From Paenibacillus sp. FSL H7-0357 (GTDB lineage Bacteria; Bacillota; Bacilli; Paenibacillales; Paenibacillaceae), in assembly GCF_000758525.1 (NCBI RefSeq), contig NZ_CP009241.1, positions 2,232,001 through 2,296,000 on the forward strand: 64,000 nucleotides of DNA, in the 5' to 3' direction. Below, piece after piece: positions 16,226-27,300 of this stretch; the stretch's first letter is position 1, and every line of letters begins with the position of its first letter. Below the pieces are notes generated by a model. It had not been told where the DNA came from, made no database searches, and saw only the letters and a program-made list of their open reading frames with translations. The translations under genes and the position numbers were made by a program.

Positions 16226-18544
16226 TTATGCCGTGACGGTGGAGCCTTCAGCAGTGACGCTACTGAGTCCGTTCACAGTATACTCCTTGCCGTGAATCGT
16301 GATGGATGCCGGAATATCGGTTTCATTAACAACCGTAACCTGTACATCGGTAACAATGACTTTAAGCCGCGAACCGCGGAACATGATCTTGAAGGAATAC
16401 GAAGTCCAGTGTCCCGGGTTGGAAGGCTTAAGGATCAAGCGGTCTTCCTGAACGCGCAGTCCGCCGAAGCCATGTACAATCGACATCCAGGTTCCCGCCA
16501 TGCTTGTAGTATGGCAGCCGTCTTCCGTGTCATTGTTATAATTGTCGAGATCCAGCCTCGAAGTCCGCAGGTACATTTCATAAGCCTTGTCCTTATACCC
16601 CAGCTCACAGGCAAGAATTGCATGGATACATGGGGAGAGGGAGGATTCATGAACGGTAATCGGCTCGTAGAAGTCGAAATTCCGTTTCTTGGTGTCCAGA
16701 TCGTAACGGTCGCCAAGGAAATATAAACCTTGCAGCACATCGGCCTGTTTAATGAAGCAGGAACGCAGAATGCGGTCCCAGGACCATTTTTGATTCAGCG
16801 GCAGATTCTCCGGCAGAACATCCTTCACCTGAATGATCTCTTTATCGAGGAAGCCGTCCTGCTGCAGGAAGATGCCGCGTTCTTCATCGGCCGGATAGTA
16901 CATTTTGGCGATGATTTCATTCCATTGTGTGGTTTCGCTGTCCTGCAGCTCCAGCTTATCGGCAAGCTCTGCGTACCGGGAAGCCTCGTTCTCCTGCAGA
17001 TATGCCAAGGCTTCCAGCGTGTATTCCATCGTCCAGGCAGCAATCCGGTTTGTATACCAGTTGTTGTTGACGTTATTCTCGTATTCATTAGGTCCGGTTA
17101 CGCCGAGCATCACATATTTGTCCTTGTGGGCCACGTAGTGAACGCGTTCTTCCCAGAAGCGGGAGATTTCCACAAGCACTTCAAGACCATATTGGCCGAG
17201 ATAAGCTTTGTCCCCGGTGTAATTAACGTAGTTGTAAATCGCATAGGCAATCGCACCGTTACGGTGAATTTCTTCGAACGTGATTTCCCACTCATTGTGG
17301 CATTCTTCACCGTTCATCGTTACCATCGGGTACAGTGCACCTTTTTTATAACCAAGCTTAAGCGCATTTTCTTTGGCTTTTTCCAGATGTTTATAACGGT
17401 AAATCAGCAGGTTACGGGCGATTGAGGAATCCGCTGTACTTAAGTAGAACGGCACACAGTAAGCTTCTGTATCCCAATAGGTGCTGCCGCCGTATTTTTC
17501 CCCGGTAAAGCCTTTGGGTCCGATGTTCAGACGGTCATCTTCACCGGTGTAGGTCTGGTTAAGCTGGAAAATGTTAAAGCGGATCGCCTGCTGTGCCGAC
17601 ACATCACCTTCAATGATAATGTCGCTTTCCTTCCATTTATCGCCCCACACAGTAGCCTGTTCGGTCAAAAGTGCGACGAATCCGGCTTCCCGGGCACTTT
17701 GCAGTGCCGTCTGCGCAGCATCAACCAGCTGTCCCAGGCCGTAATTGCGGGAAGTGACATTGGCAGCATATTTATAGATGACAACCTGATCGCCGGTTTG
17801 CACGGGGAGAGTTACCGTACTGCCCACATATTTCTCATCCTCGGTGACTTCAGCTTCTGCAGTAAGCTTTTCGCCGTTGACCAGAATATCAAAGGTAAAT
17901 GCCGAGGTGACGTGAAAATCAAGTTTTTTCGTCTTCAGGGTGAGGTATCCGCCGTCCGGCTCGCCTTTCTTCTCCACTTCGTTCCAGAATTTCTCGTCAT
18001 AGTTGGCATCCTTGTTCTTGATGTCGCCGTCAAGGTAAGGGGTAACGGTAAGCTTTCCGGCAAAATTCACCGGAATGATCGAGTAGCGGATCGCGCCGAT
18101 CTCACGGCGGGCCATGCTGACGATGCGGATACTTTCCACCTTAACTTCCTTGCCGTCCTCAAGAGTGGCGGTGAAGCTGCGGGAAAGTGTACCTTCCTTC
18201 ATGTTGAGCACCCGGCGGAACTCAGTAACGGTGCAGGTAGCCAAATCCAGCGGTGTGCTGTCGATGTCGATGTTAATACCAATCCAGTTGGTGCTGTTCA
18301 GCACTTTGGCAAAATACTCCGGATAGCCGTTTTTCCACCAGCCGACCCGGGTTTTGTCCGGATAATACACACCGGCCATGTAGCTGCCTTGCAGGCTGTG
18401 TCCGCTGTATTGCTCTTCAAAGTTGGCTCTTCCGCCCATATATCCGTTTCCGATGCTAAATACGCTCTCAGAAATTTCTTGGGTCTGGGGATCGAAGGAT
18501 TCTTCAATGATTGACCATTCATCAATTTTTAGATATTGCTTCAT
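16226..18544 (-). CDS. Maltose phosphorylase (GH65)
   Basis: 772 residues, the usual size for this family. It converts maltose and phosphate to glucose and beta-glucose 1-phosphate in the cytoplasm. The catalytic acid is E487 in LGVTGPNEYENNV, the same number as in the studied Lactobacillus brevis enzyme; the phosphate/sugar-site region YWDTEAYCVPFYL and TMNGEECHNEWEITFEEIHR are present. Trehalose and kojibiose phosphorylases share the fold; the maltose call rests on the best-fitting motif NNNWYTNRIAAW and on context. AAAAGGAG nine bases before the ATG at 18544 sets the start; the open frame reaches 18688 but that part is intergenic. With pgmB upstream on the same strand it forms the maltose to glucose 6-phosphate route. 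Confidence 0.93.
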   Translation of the reverse strand: MKQYLKIDEWSIIEESFDPQTQEISESVFSIGNGYMGGRANFEEQYSGHSLQGSYMAGVYYPDKTRVGWWKNGYPEYFAKVLNSTNWIGINIDIDSTPLDLATCTVTEFRRVLNMKEGTLSRSFTATLEDGKEVKVESIRIVSMARREIGAIRYSIIPVNFAGKLTVTPYLDGDIKNKDANYDEKFWNEVEKKGEPDGGYLTLKTKKLDFHVTSAFTFDILVNGEKLTAEAEVTEDEKYVGSTVTLPVQTGDQVVIYKYAANVTSRNYGLGQLVDAAQTALQSAREAGFVALLTEQATVWGDKWKESDIIIEGDVSAQQAIRFNIFQLNQTYTGEDDRLNIGPKGFTGEKYGGSTYWDTEAYCVPFYLSTADSSIARNLLIYRYKHLEKAKENALKLGYKKGALYPMVTMNGEECHNEWEITFEEIHRNGAIAYAIYNYVNYTGDKAYLGQYGLEVLVEISRFWEERVHYVAHKDKYVMLGVTGPNEYENNVNNNWYTNRIAAWTMEYTLEALAYLQENEASRYAELADKLELQDSETTQWNEIIAKMYYPADEERGIFLQQDGFLDKEIIQVKDVLPENLPLNQKWSWDRILRSCFIKQADVLQGLYFLGDRYDLDTKKRNFDFYEPITVHESSLSPCIHAILACELGYKDKAYEMYLRTSRLDLDNYNNDTEDGCHTTSMAGTWMSIVHGFGGLRVQEDRLILKPSNPGHWTSYSFKIMFRGSRLKVIVTDVQVTVVNETDIPASITIHGKEYTVNGLSSVTAEGSTVTA

Positions 18545-18633
18545 TATTACCGGCTCCTTTTTAGGTGGGGATGATATAAATGGAACTATGAGTTCGACTA
18601 TACAGGTTACGTGCTGGCTGCCCCTCGGGCGAA

Positions 18634-18714
18634 TGGATGTTACGATCGCTGTTGTCCCCGGATGCTCGGAAATGGGGGTATTGGGCAAGCATCCGGGGAC
18701 AAAGACGAACGCAG
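18634..18714 (-). repeat. Divergent member (copy D) of the covarying hairpin repeat
   Basis: On the minus strand GCGTTCGTCTTTG precedes, and CAACAGCGATCGTAACATCC follows, a perfect 15-bp inverted repeat (18652-18666 with 18688-18702, 21-base loop). In copies A-C the same places hold GCGTCCGCCTTTA and TAACAGCGGCCGGAAGTCC, so the flanks agree at most positions while the stem (CCCCGGATGCT/AGCATCCGGGG) is new. It fills the gap between pgmB and maltose phosphorylase (18545-18839), which holds no other feature that I can see. No T-run follows, so read-through to maltose phosphorylase is possible. Confidence 0.65.
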
Positions 18715-18839
18715 GGTCTTCTTCGAAGGTCCGTCCGCCTTCACTGCTGCTCAGCGTAACTTTGTTCTCACATATAGTTCAGGTAAATAGAGTAGGGCAA
18801 AAGAAAATTCACAGGGTTGCTGATAGATGTTAATGTTCG

Positions 18840-19502
18840 TCAAACCGTTGCAAAAGATTCCCGCAATTCCGCTAGTGCGATCTGCTGGAGAGAAGGCACA
18901 ACGATGTTCGCTGCCCCCAGTGTTGCAGGAGAACCGATGCCTACGCTGCGCATACCGGCGCGGGTGGCAGCGAGGATTCCGGCCTCGGCGTCCTCAAAGA
19001 CCACGCAGTGCTCAGGGGATACGGCGAGTGCCTGGGCCCCCAGCAGGAACACTTCAGGATCAGGTTTGGCCGCGCTGGTATGTGTGCCGTCGATGATCGC
19101 ATCGAAATACGGTGTCAGACCGGTGTTATTCAAGATGGTCATCGCGTTTTTGCTGGCGGAGCCAAGGGCGACTTTGATGCCGGATTCCCGGCATTCCTTC
19201 AGAAAGTCCAGGGCACCGGGCAGAATCTCCGAGCTGTCCATCTTGGCGATGTATTCGACATAGCGGTTGTTTTTTTGCTCGGCCAGCCGGGCTTTTTCCG
19301 CCTCGTCCAGAGAAAGTCCGCCGATTTCCAGCAGAATATCCAGTGAAGCGGCGCGGCTGACACCCTTAAGGCGTTCGTTATCCTGTTCGGTGAATTCAAA
19401 CCCAAGGTTTTCCGCGAGTTCTCTCCAGGCGATAAAATGATATTTGGCAGTGTCGACGATCACACCGTCCAAATCGAACAGGCAGGCTTTAATTTCTGAC
19501 AT
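18840..19502 (-). CDS. pgmB: Beta-phosphoglucomutase
   Basis: 220 residues, HAD superfamily. FDLDGVIVDTAKYHFIAW gives the nucleophile D10 and acid/base D12; GVSRAASLDILL is the cap specificity region, LGSASKNA motif II, KPDPEVFLLGAQAL motif III and VVFEDAEAG motif IV, all typical of beta-phosphoglucomutase. It turns the beta-glucose 1-phosphate released by maltose phosphorylase into glucose 6-phosphate. AGGAGG six bases before the ATG at 19502 fixes the start. It is first in the pgmB-maltose phosphorylase unit, behind its own MalR operator, and downstream of the malR terminator. Confidence 0.95.
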   Translation of the reverse strand: MSEIKACLFDLDGVIVDTAKYHFIAWRELAENLGFEFTEQDNERLKGVSRAASLDILLEIGGLSLDEAEKARLAEQKNNRYVEYIAKMDSSEILPGALDFLKECRESGIKVALGSASKNAMTILNNTGLTPYFDAIIDGTHTSAAKPDPEVFLLGAQALAVSPEHCVVFEDAEAGILAATRAGMRSVGIGSPATLGAANIVVPSLQQIALAELRESFATV

Positions 19503-19516
19503 GTTGATCCTCCTAA

Positions 19517-19594
19517 AAGTTTTGTAAGCATAGCTTCCTTGAATCGACTTCGTACAAAACTCACTTCGAAAGCATAAACTTAAGTTTTGTAAGC
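19517..19594 (-). repeat. Direct and inverted repeats in the pgmB leader
   Basis: AAGTTTTGTAAGC occurs at 19517-19529 and again at 19582-19594; the inverse TACAAAACT lies between them at 19553-19561. In the pgmB mRNA the inverse copy can pair with either direct copy, giving two alternative hairpins, one of them next to the ribosome site (19504-19516). This could be a folded leader or simply a dispersed repeat of the host genome. Confidence 0.45.
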
Positions 19595-19600
19595 TATTTT

Positions 19601-19642
19601 GACGGATATATTGCGGTTTATAAGTAGCGCAAACGTTTGAAC
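19601..19642 (-). promoter_or_regulatory. pgmB promoter with MalR operator
   Basis: GCGCAAACGTTTGAAC (19627-19642) is a near-palindromic LacI-type operator. On the minus strand its TTGCGC edge serves as a possible -35 box, with TATATC 16 bases on as -10 (near 19606-19611). Repressor binding would therefore cover the promoter. The same half-site GCAAACG recurs before malR, the amylopullulanase and mdxE. Confidence 0.65.
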
Positions 19643-19650
19643 AAAGTTCG

Positions 19651-19684
19651 AAAAAATAAATGAAGCACTTTCGCTTCATTTATT
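19651..19684 (-). terminator. Terminator of malR
   Basis: A perfect 12-bp stem (19655-19666 with 19673-19684), 6-base loop, followed on the minus strand by TTTTTT. It separates malR from pgmB. Confidence 0.9.
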
Positions 19685-19696
19685 CTTGTGACTTGG

Positions 19697-20734
19697 TCAT
19701 TTCTTCCCTGGAGCATACATAGATGACTCTCTAACGATCAAGCGGTGGGGAATGACAAAACGGTTCGTATATCCTGCCTGAATATCCGGCTTCTTGATGC
19801 TTTGGATCAGCACTTGGGAGGCCGTATAGCCAAGATGATAAATTCCGATGTCGATGCTGCTGATCGGCGGGCTGGACAGTTCCGATAGTGGGATGTTGTT
19901 AAAGCTGACAATCGCCAAATCTTCCGGAACCTTGTATTTCAGTTCATTCAGTCCGCGCAATACTCCGAAAGAGACCATATCGTCCACTGCAACAAGTGCC
20001 GTTGGACGGTTCGGGAGATTCATGAAAAATGACATCGCCCTATATCCGCTGTCCTGCAGAAACTCGCCCTCTACAATCCACTCTGTACGCATCTCCAGGC
20101 CACTGTTCAGCATGGCTTTGCGGTATCCTTCGAGGCGGTCGCGTGAAACGATGAGGTTAGGCGGTCCGCTGACAAAACCAATGCGTTCATGTCCCATGGA
20201 GATTAGGTGGTTTGTAGCGTCGTAAGCGGCCATGACATTATCATTATCCACGGATAAAATATCCTCATAGCGGTCGCTTCGCCCAACAAGCACGAAGGGG
20301 TAGCCGCCTGATTCCAGAAAATCAATAACCGCATCATCTTTGCGTGAATACAGCAGAATAACGCCATCAACACGGCGGCCCTTCAGCAGGCGGGAAACAG
20401 CCTCAAGCTCTTCCTTTTCGTTCGCTCCGGAGCTAATCAACACATCATAACCGGATCGGCTCGATTGAGTCACAATCCCTCTGATTAATTCCATAAAAAA
20501 CAGATTGGAGAACAGCTCCTCAGCTGGTTTCGGTAAGATGATGCAAATACTGTTAGTGGTCTTCGAAACGAGGCTTTTAGCCATCATATTCGGAGTGTAG
20601 CCCATTTCCTCCATAATCACTTTGACCTTGCGGGAAGTTTCTAGGCTGATTCTGGGATGACCTGACAACACCCGGGATACAGTGGAGGGAGAAACTCCCG
20701 CTTTCTTAGCCACGTCCTTGATGGTAACTGTCAT
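19697..20734 (-). CDS. malR: LacI-family maltose regulator
   Basis: 345 residues. The N-terminal HTH and hinge helix (IKDVAKKAGVSPSTVSRVLS) are followed by a periplasmic-binding-protein-like sensor domain (NSICIILPKPAEELF onwards, VDDMVSFGVLRGL, PPISSIDIGIYHLG). Its place between maltose catabolic genes and the GCAAACG-type operators nearby make it the local maltose/maltodextrin repressor. AGGAGG six bases before the ATG defines the start. An operator-like site (20750-20762) overlaps its leader, so it probably controls itself. The effector is unknown; maltose or maltodextrin is expected. Confidence 0.92.
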   Translation of the reverse strand: MTVTIKDVAKKAGVSPSTVSRVLSGHPRISLETSRKVKVIMEEMGYTPNMMAKSLVSKTTNSICIILPKPAEELFSNLFFMELIRGIVTQSSRSGYDVLISSGANEKEELEAVSRLLKGRRVDGVILLYSRKDDAVIDFLESGGYPFVLVGRSDRYEDILSVDNDNVMAAYDATNHLISMGHERIGFVSGPPNLIVSRDRLEGYRKAMLNSGLEMRTEWIVEGEFLQDSGYRAMSFFMNLPNRPTALVAVDDMVSFGVLRGLNELKYKVPEDLAIVSFNNIPLSELSSPPISSIDIGIYHLGYTASQVLIQSIKKPDIQAGYTNRFVIPHRLIVRESSMYAPGKK

Positions 20735-20749
20735 AGAAACCTCCTCATG

Positions 20750-20762
20750 GAACCGTTTGCTT
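20750..20762. promoter_or_regulatory. MalR operator-like site before malR
   Basis: GAACCGTTTGCTT, on the other strand AAGCAAACGGTTC, keeps the GCAAACG half-site and a weaker second half. It lies 16 bases before the malR ATG, a position for autorepression. From 20763 to 20966 I see nothing beyond AT-rich DNA. Confidence 0.5.
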
Positions 20763-20966
20763 TACAAAGTAATATTAATCGAAGTGCTGTAAATTGTAAA
20801 TAGACAAAGTCTTTCTAAAGGCCCTTTAGAGCCGATTTGGGAATAAGGGCTAGAACCTTCGCTTAAAATTTGCACATTTCCACAAATGAAATGGAAAAAT
20901 ATAAGAAATATTTGTATTTTGATGTAAAAATGCTGCCGGGTAATCTGAAATGTAAAGTCATAAAAT

Positions 20967-20982
20967 GCGCAAACGGTTTTTC
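20967..20982. promoter_or_regulatory. MalR operator-like site, distal
   Basis: GCGCAAACGGTTTTTC has the GCGCAAACG half-site. It lies between divergent malR and the amylopullulanase gene, about 280 bases from the operator at 21245, a spacing that would allow looping. Confidence 0.5.
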
Positions 20983-21115
20983 TTTAAAACTCTTACGCTA
21001 CATATGTTTATTTTATTGATGATGCAAATCTGTGCAAAAAATGGCATTACTACAGGCCCATTAGTATGAACTCTCTGTCCCGGCTGACGGGTGGTTTAGC
21101 AATTTATTTTTTTGG

Positions 21116-21145
21116 TTGACAACAAGTTGAGACTAAGATTAGTAT
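21116..21145 (+). promoter_or_regulatory. Amylopullulanase promoter
   Basis: A consensus -35 TTGACA (21116-21121), 18 bases, then TAGTAT (21140-21145, four of six matches to TATAAT). The expected start near 21152 leaves a leader of about 240 bases before the gene. Confidence 0.6.
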
Positions 21146-21158
21146 GTTAAACAAGGTA

Positions 21159-21172
21159 TAAAAGCGCTTACA
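21159..21172. promoter_or_regulatory. cre site (CcpA) at the amylopullulanase promoter
   Basis: TAAAAGCGCTTACA fits the catabolite-responsive element TGNAANCGNTNNCA except at position 2. It sits just after the expected transcript start, where CcpA would block transcription when glucose is present. Confidence 0.65.
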
Positions 21173-21244
21173 AGTGCTTATTTTGTGCACCATGTCTGCT
21201 GCACAAAATAAAGTTTGCAGTGAATGTGTAGGGTTGTTATTTTT

Positions 21245-21256
21245 GCAAACGTTTGC
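21245..21256. promoter_or_regulatory. MalR operator, perfect palindrome
   Basis: GCAAACGTTTGC is a perfect 12-bp palindrome, the best operator in the window, in the leader of the amylopullulanase gene about 95 bases after the expected transcript start. Confidence 0.75.
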
Positions 21257-21394
21257 GCAATGAATTCAAAATTGAAATCTATAAGGGGGTGTCATTCCAT
21301 CAGGCTTTAGAAGCATGAAATGTTGGATCAAGGCATATGAAATCAATGTTTTCTCTGTTTAGGAATCGAATGCAAATATGGGGGGATTGAAGGA

Positions 21395-24300
21395 ATGAGA
21401 TTGGCTTTATGGGGTAAAAAGGCTTTTGCCATTAGTATGATCCTTATTCTTGTGTGCTCTTACTTTACAGGGTACACGGCAAAAGTGGATGCAGCCACAT
21501 CCAAAGTTGTGCTTGTAGGCGACCTCCAGTCAGAATTGTCTGCTGGTTCAGGGCAAGTGGATGACTGGTCACCAGATGCAACAGTCACTCAGATGACCTA
21601 CACAAACAATGGTACTTATGTCTTTACAGGCACGCTGCCGGCAGGGACCTATAAGTACAAGGTAGCCCTTAACGGCACCTGGGACGAAAGCTATGGATAC
21701 AGCAGTTATACCCATACTGAAGGAATCGATGACGGCGGCAACATCGTGATTACGTTGGCTGCTGAAACAACGGTTACCTTCTATTTCAACGAGATTACCA
21801 AAAAAATTGCCGACTCGACGTATTACTCGCCAATCGCAGACAACAGACTGCCGCGGCTGGTGGGTACTCTGCAAAGTGAGCTTGGCGATGCGGGCGATTC
21901 CTCGCCAGCCGATGCGAAGATGACATTGTCCGATCCGAACTTTGACAATGTATATGAGCGTACGGCTGATCTTCCTAAAGGCGACTATTCGTACAGCGTC
22001 TTTGTGCCGGGAGCAACCCCGCAGGAGGATAAGTCTTATCCTGAGCATGAACAGGCCTTGAATCTGCCGGCGGATCTGCCGGTCACCTTCAAATACAACG
22101 CGGCGGATCATGCTGTCAGTGCCAAATTTACGGCTCCGGTTGTTCCGGGTAACAATGCCCCTGTACCGGATGGGCATATGCGGGTTCACTACCAACGTAC
22201 AGCCGGTGATTATGCGGATCAGGGTTTATGGCTCTGGGATGATGTAGCTGTACCTTCCTCCGGGTGGCCGGCGGGTGCCACACCATTCCCTGAAGGTCAA
22301 ACTGATTCTTATGGGGCGTATACCGACGTGCCGCTTAAGGCAGGAGCCAAAAAAGTCTCCTTCTTAGTCGTCAACCGCAACAATGAGGCCAAAGACGGCG
22401 GCGACAAGCTGTTCACAATCAATACTCCGCAAGCTAATGAAATCTGGATCAAGGAAGGTTCGGATCAGGTGACGCCGTATGAGCCGGCAGTAATTCCTGC
22501 GAATACCGTCCGGATTCATTACATGAGAGGCGACAATCATCAAAGCCAGTACGGTTTATGGCTGTGGGATGATGTCGCAACAGCACCGGTTAACTGGCCG
22601 TCGGATGCTGCTCCGTTTCTCCCTGAGAATGTGGACCGCTTCGGTGCGTATATCGATATTCCGCTGAAAGAAAATGCCAAGAAAATTGGCTTCCTTATCG
22701 TTAACCCGACAAACGAGGACAAGGACGGCGGCGATAAAGCTTTCAGCCTGCTGGACCGTTACAATCAGCTGTGGGTAAAGGAAGGGGATAACAATGTCTA
22801 TGTTTCTCCGTTCGGGGAACAACCGGTAGGACTCGTGTCGGCTGAAGTACTATCGACCAGCAAAATCCTTCTGGGCTTCACCTTAACCGACGGTTTAGAT
22901 GCTGCTGCATTAAAAGCTGGAATTACCGTCAAGGACAAAGAAGGTACAGCTGTCCCGGTAAATGCAGTAACCATTAAGAGCCCGACTTCCATTGAGGTGG
23001 ATACAGCAGCTTTTGATCTGGGTAAAACGCCGTTGAGTGTATCTTTTTCCGGCAAAACGGTGTCCGCTTCCGGCGGCTGGAGAATGATCGATGAAATGTA
23101 CAATTATACAGGGGACGACCTTGGGGCTGAGTATAATGCGGCTGAGAAGTCGGCCACGCTCAAGTTATGGGCTCCTGTGGCCAGTTCTGTTGTAGCAAAT
23201 GTGTACGATAAGAGTGATGCTACCAAACTTGTCGGCCATATCAGTCTGACTAAGGGCGAACAAGGCGTTTGGTCTGCGAAGCTGAAGGCGTCTGATTTAA
23301 CCGGCGCTCCCGGGGAGTCAGATGTAAGCGGATACTATTATCAATATGAAGTTACCAATGACGGGGTTATGAAGCAGGTGCTTGATCCGTACGCCAAGTC
23401 CATGGCCGTGTTCACTGTGGATACCACAGGTGCTGCGGGCGCTGGCGGAGATACAGTGGGTAAAGCAGCCATCGTTGACCTGAGCCGGACCAATCCGGCT
23501 AACTTCCATGAGGCAGATATCGCCGGTTATGAACAACGCGAGGATGCCGTCATTTATGAAGTCCATGTCCGTGATTTCACGTCGGATATTTCAATCGAAA
23601 GCAGTCTCGGCGGCGAACGCTGGGGCTCCTATGCCGCTTTTGAGAAGAAGCTGGATTATATTAAATCTTTGGGCGTAACCCATATTCAGCTGATGCCTGT
23701 AATGGCATGGTATTACGGCGACGAGACGAAGATGGGGCAAAGAGAAAGTGAATATTCAGCGCAAAATAATCAGTACAACTGGGGATATGATCCGCATAGC
23801 TACTTCTCCCCGGATGGTGCATATTCACAGAATCCTGCCGATCCAGAACTGCGGATCAAGGAACTTAAAGGGCTTATCGACGCAGTGCATGAGGCCGGGA
23901 TGGGCGTCGTTCTGGATGTTGTCTATACCCATATGGCGAAGAAGGAATTCTTGAACGATATCGTGCCTAATTATTATGCGTTCCAGGATGCAAACGGCAA
24001 CTTTATCGGCGGTTTCGGCAACAACCTGGCGACAAACCATAAGATGGCGGAGAAGCTGATGGTGGATTCCGTCAAGTACTGGTTCAGTGAATACAAAATC
24101 GACGGCATGCGCTGGGACATGATGGGCGATGCCACGGCAGATGCTGTGCAGGCTGCCTATGATGCAGCAGCAGCCATTAACCCGCAGGCGCTGTTCATCG
24201 GCGAGGGCTGGAAAACGTTCGGCGGAGCCGCTTCCGATCCTTCTCTTGCAGGTAAAGGCGCGGATCAGGATTGGATGAATAAGACGGATAGTGTCGGCGT

Positions 24301-27300
24301 ATTCTCCGATGAATTCCGCAATGAATTGAAATCAGGTTATGGTTCGGAAGGTGAACCAAGGTTTATTACGGGCGGGGCACGTTCCATTGAGACGATTCTG
24401 GACAATATTAAAGGCCAGCCGTCCAATATCCCGGCGGATGATCCGGGGGATATCGTGCCGTACATTGAAGCCCATGACAATCTGACACTGCATGATGTAA
24501 TTGCGCAGTCCATCAAGAAGGATCCGGCAATTCCCGGGAACGAGCTGGAAATACAGAAGCGGATCAGGCTCGGAAACATGCTGGTATTCACTTCCCAGGG
24601 TACCTCCTTCCTGCAGGCAGGCCAGGAGTATGGACGCACCAAGCAGTGGAAGGCAGATACTATTCCTGAGCAAAAAGCTACAGAGCTAAAGGACGCAAAC
24701 AATAATTCATTCGGGTATTTCATTCATGATTCCTATGATTCATCGGATGCGGTCAACATGTTCGATTGGTCCAAGGTAACCGATGAAGTGAACTTCCCGG
24801 TGCAGAACATGACCAAAGATTATACCTCAGGCCTCATTAAGCTGAGAAAGTCTACAGATGCATTCCGTCTGGGCGACATGAGTCTGGTGGATTCTAATGT
24901 CAGCCTGATTCCGGCGCCGGAAATGAAGGAGACCGGTCTTGTGATCGGGTACAAGAACAAGGCCACTGATGGCACCGGCATCTATTATGTGTTCATGAAT
25001 GGCGACAATGTATCACGAACGCTGACACTTTCCGAGGATTTAACAGGCGGCAGCGTACTGGTTGATGATGACGAAGCGGGTACTGAAGTTATCCCTGCTG
25101 CAGCCCAGTCCGGTTTTGCATTAACGGCTACGTCCATTGAACTGCAGCCGTTGACTGCTGTAATTATCAAGATGGATGCCGCAGCAGCTGTGCTGAGTTC
25201 TCTGGAAACGGACAGCAGCAGCTACTCACTGCAAATTGGCAGCACACATCAATCGGTTGTATATGCCAAATATGATGACGGCAGCAAACGGTCGGTTACG
25301 AATACTGCCACCTATATTTCCGATAAACCGGAAGTGGCTGCCGTTACAAGCAAAGGTCTCGTAAAGGGGCTCAAGGCTGGAACAGCCAATCTTACCATTA
25401 CCTATGGCGGAAAAACAACGAAGGTAACCGTGAAGGTAACGAAAGAGCCGGTGGATAGCAAACGTTATGTCCAATTGACCTATGTCCGTGACGACAAGGA
25501 TTATACGGATTGGAATCTCTGGATATGGAACACTGGAGTTAAAAATGATCAAATTGATTTCACAACGTTTAAGGATGGTAAAGCCAGTGTTCTGATTGAG
25601 GTGGCGCCAAATGCCACAAGCGTGGGCTTCGTACTGCGCAAAGGAACGGACTGGAATACGGGCAAACAAGACTACCCGGATGACCGTGTTATTCCGCTTA
25701 CCCCGGGTGAAAATTTCACAAAGGTCATTGTGACCAGTATGGTGAAGGAGCTTGACATCAAGCCGGTTATTAGCGGTCCGGTCATGAAGGACGGAACGAT
25801 TACCTTCAAGTACCGTGATGACGAGCTTTTCCGCGGCGGCAACCTGGAATCTATCAGCGAGGCCAAAGTGAAAGTAAACGGCAAAGAATACCCGATGGTG
25901 TATGATCCGTCGAGTGAGTGGTTCAGTTATCAACTGACTGGCGTGGAGGAAGGAACGTATAAGTATACCTTCCTGATCACTAAGGATGGAGTTACTGAAG
26001 AACTCACCGATCCGAAAAATACGGTGAACGGTGAATCGGTTGCCGTATATCACCGTCCAGACGTTACAGTCAGTGCAAAAGTTCAACCGGAAGCTGTCAC
26101 ATCGAGTGAAAATGCAATTGTGACGGTCAGTGCAGCCTCCGAAGAAGCTGTAACCTATACGCATGGATTCATGGATCTGACTGCCATTGGGGGTCCAAGC
26201 GAAGTGAAGCTCGATACCGGGCTCATGAAACAGACCATTGCGGTGAAGGATACCGTAGCCGCGGGCATCAAAACCATTCCGGTCACGCTTATTGACCAGT
26301 ACGGAAATACGCATAAAGGCAGCACCTCCATTGAAGTGAAAGCCAGAACCTATACGGGAGCCAAGCTGGATTTCGATTGGGATGAGGCACGGATCTATTT
26401 TGCCCTGACCGACCGCTTCAAGGATGGTGACCTCACCAACAATGAGAACGTCGATAAAACACATCTTGAAGCCTACCACGGCGGAGACTTCCGCGGGATG
26501 ATCAACAGTCTGGATTACCTTCAACAGCTGGGGATCAACACGCTCTGGATCACGCCGATTGTCGACAACATTGATTTCAATAAGGGGGTTGACTTCGGCG
26601 GTACCCAGCATGCTTACCATGGATACTGGGCCAAGGATTTCACCCAGCTGGATGAACATCTTGGCGATATGGCGACCTTCCGCGAACTGATTGAGAAGGC
26701 ACATGACAAGGGTATCAAAATCATGGTAGACGTTGTGCTGAATCATGCAGGCTACGGTTTGAAAGCAGAGGATAACTATCCGACCGTTACCGCAGAGGAT
26801 AAAGCGCGCTTTGACGGCATGCTCCGTACGGACGGTATATCGGCCGATACTGACCCGATCAAGGGAGAACTTGCCGGCTTGCCGGACTTCAAAACGGAAG
26901 ATCCTGCAGTTCGTGCGAAAATTATTGAGTGGCAAACGGGCTGGCTGGACAACGCACGGACAGCGCGTGGCGATACCATCGACTATTTCCGTGTGGATAC
27001 CGTTAAGCATGTGGAAGATACGACATGGAAAGCATTCAAAAATGCGCTGACGGCGATTGATCCCGACTTCAAACTGGTCGGTGAATACTACGGAGGCACC
27101 ATTGACAGCGATGGCGGCATGCTGCAAACCGGGCAAATGGACGGCTTGCTGGATTTCGGCTTCAAGAATGCGGCAAGAGATTTCACGAACGGCAAAATCA
27201 GTGATGTGGATGCTTACCTGCAGGACCGTGAATCGAAGATTGACAATACCCGGATGATGGCTCAGTTCCTGAGCAGCCATGATGAGAACGGCTTCCTGTC

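Noticed and set aside
18544..18688. Extended start for maltose phosphorylase (48 extra residues)
   Set aside because: The extra part lies in hairpin repeat D; a strong ribosome site serves the ATG at 18544.
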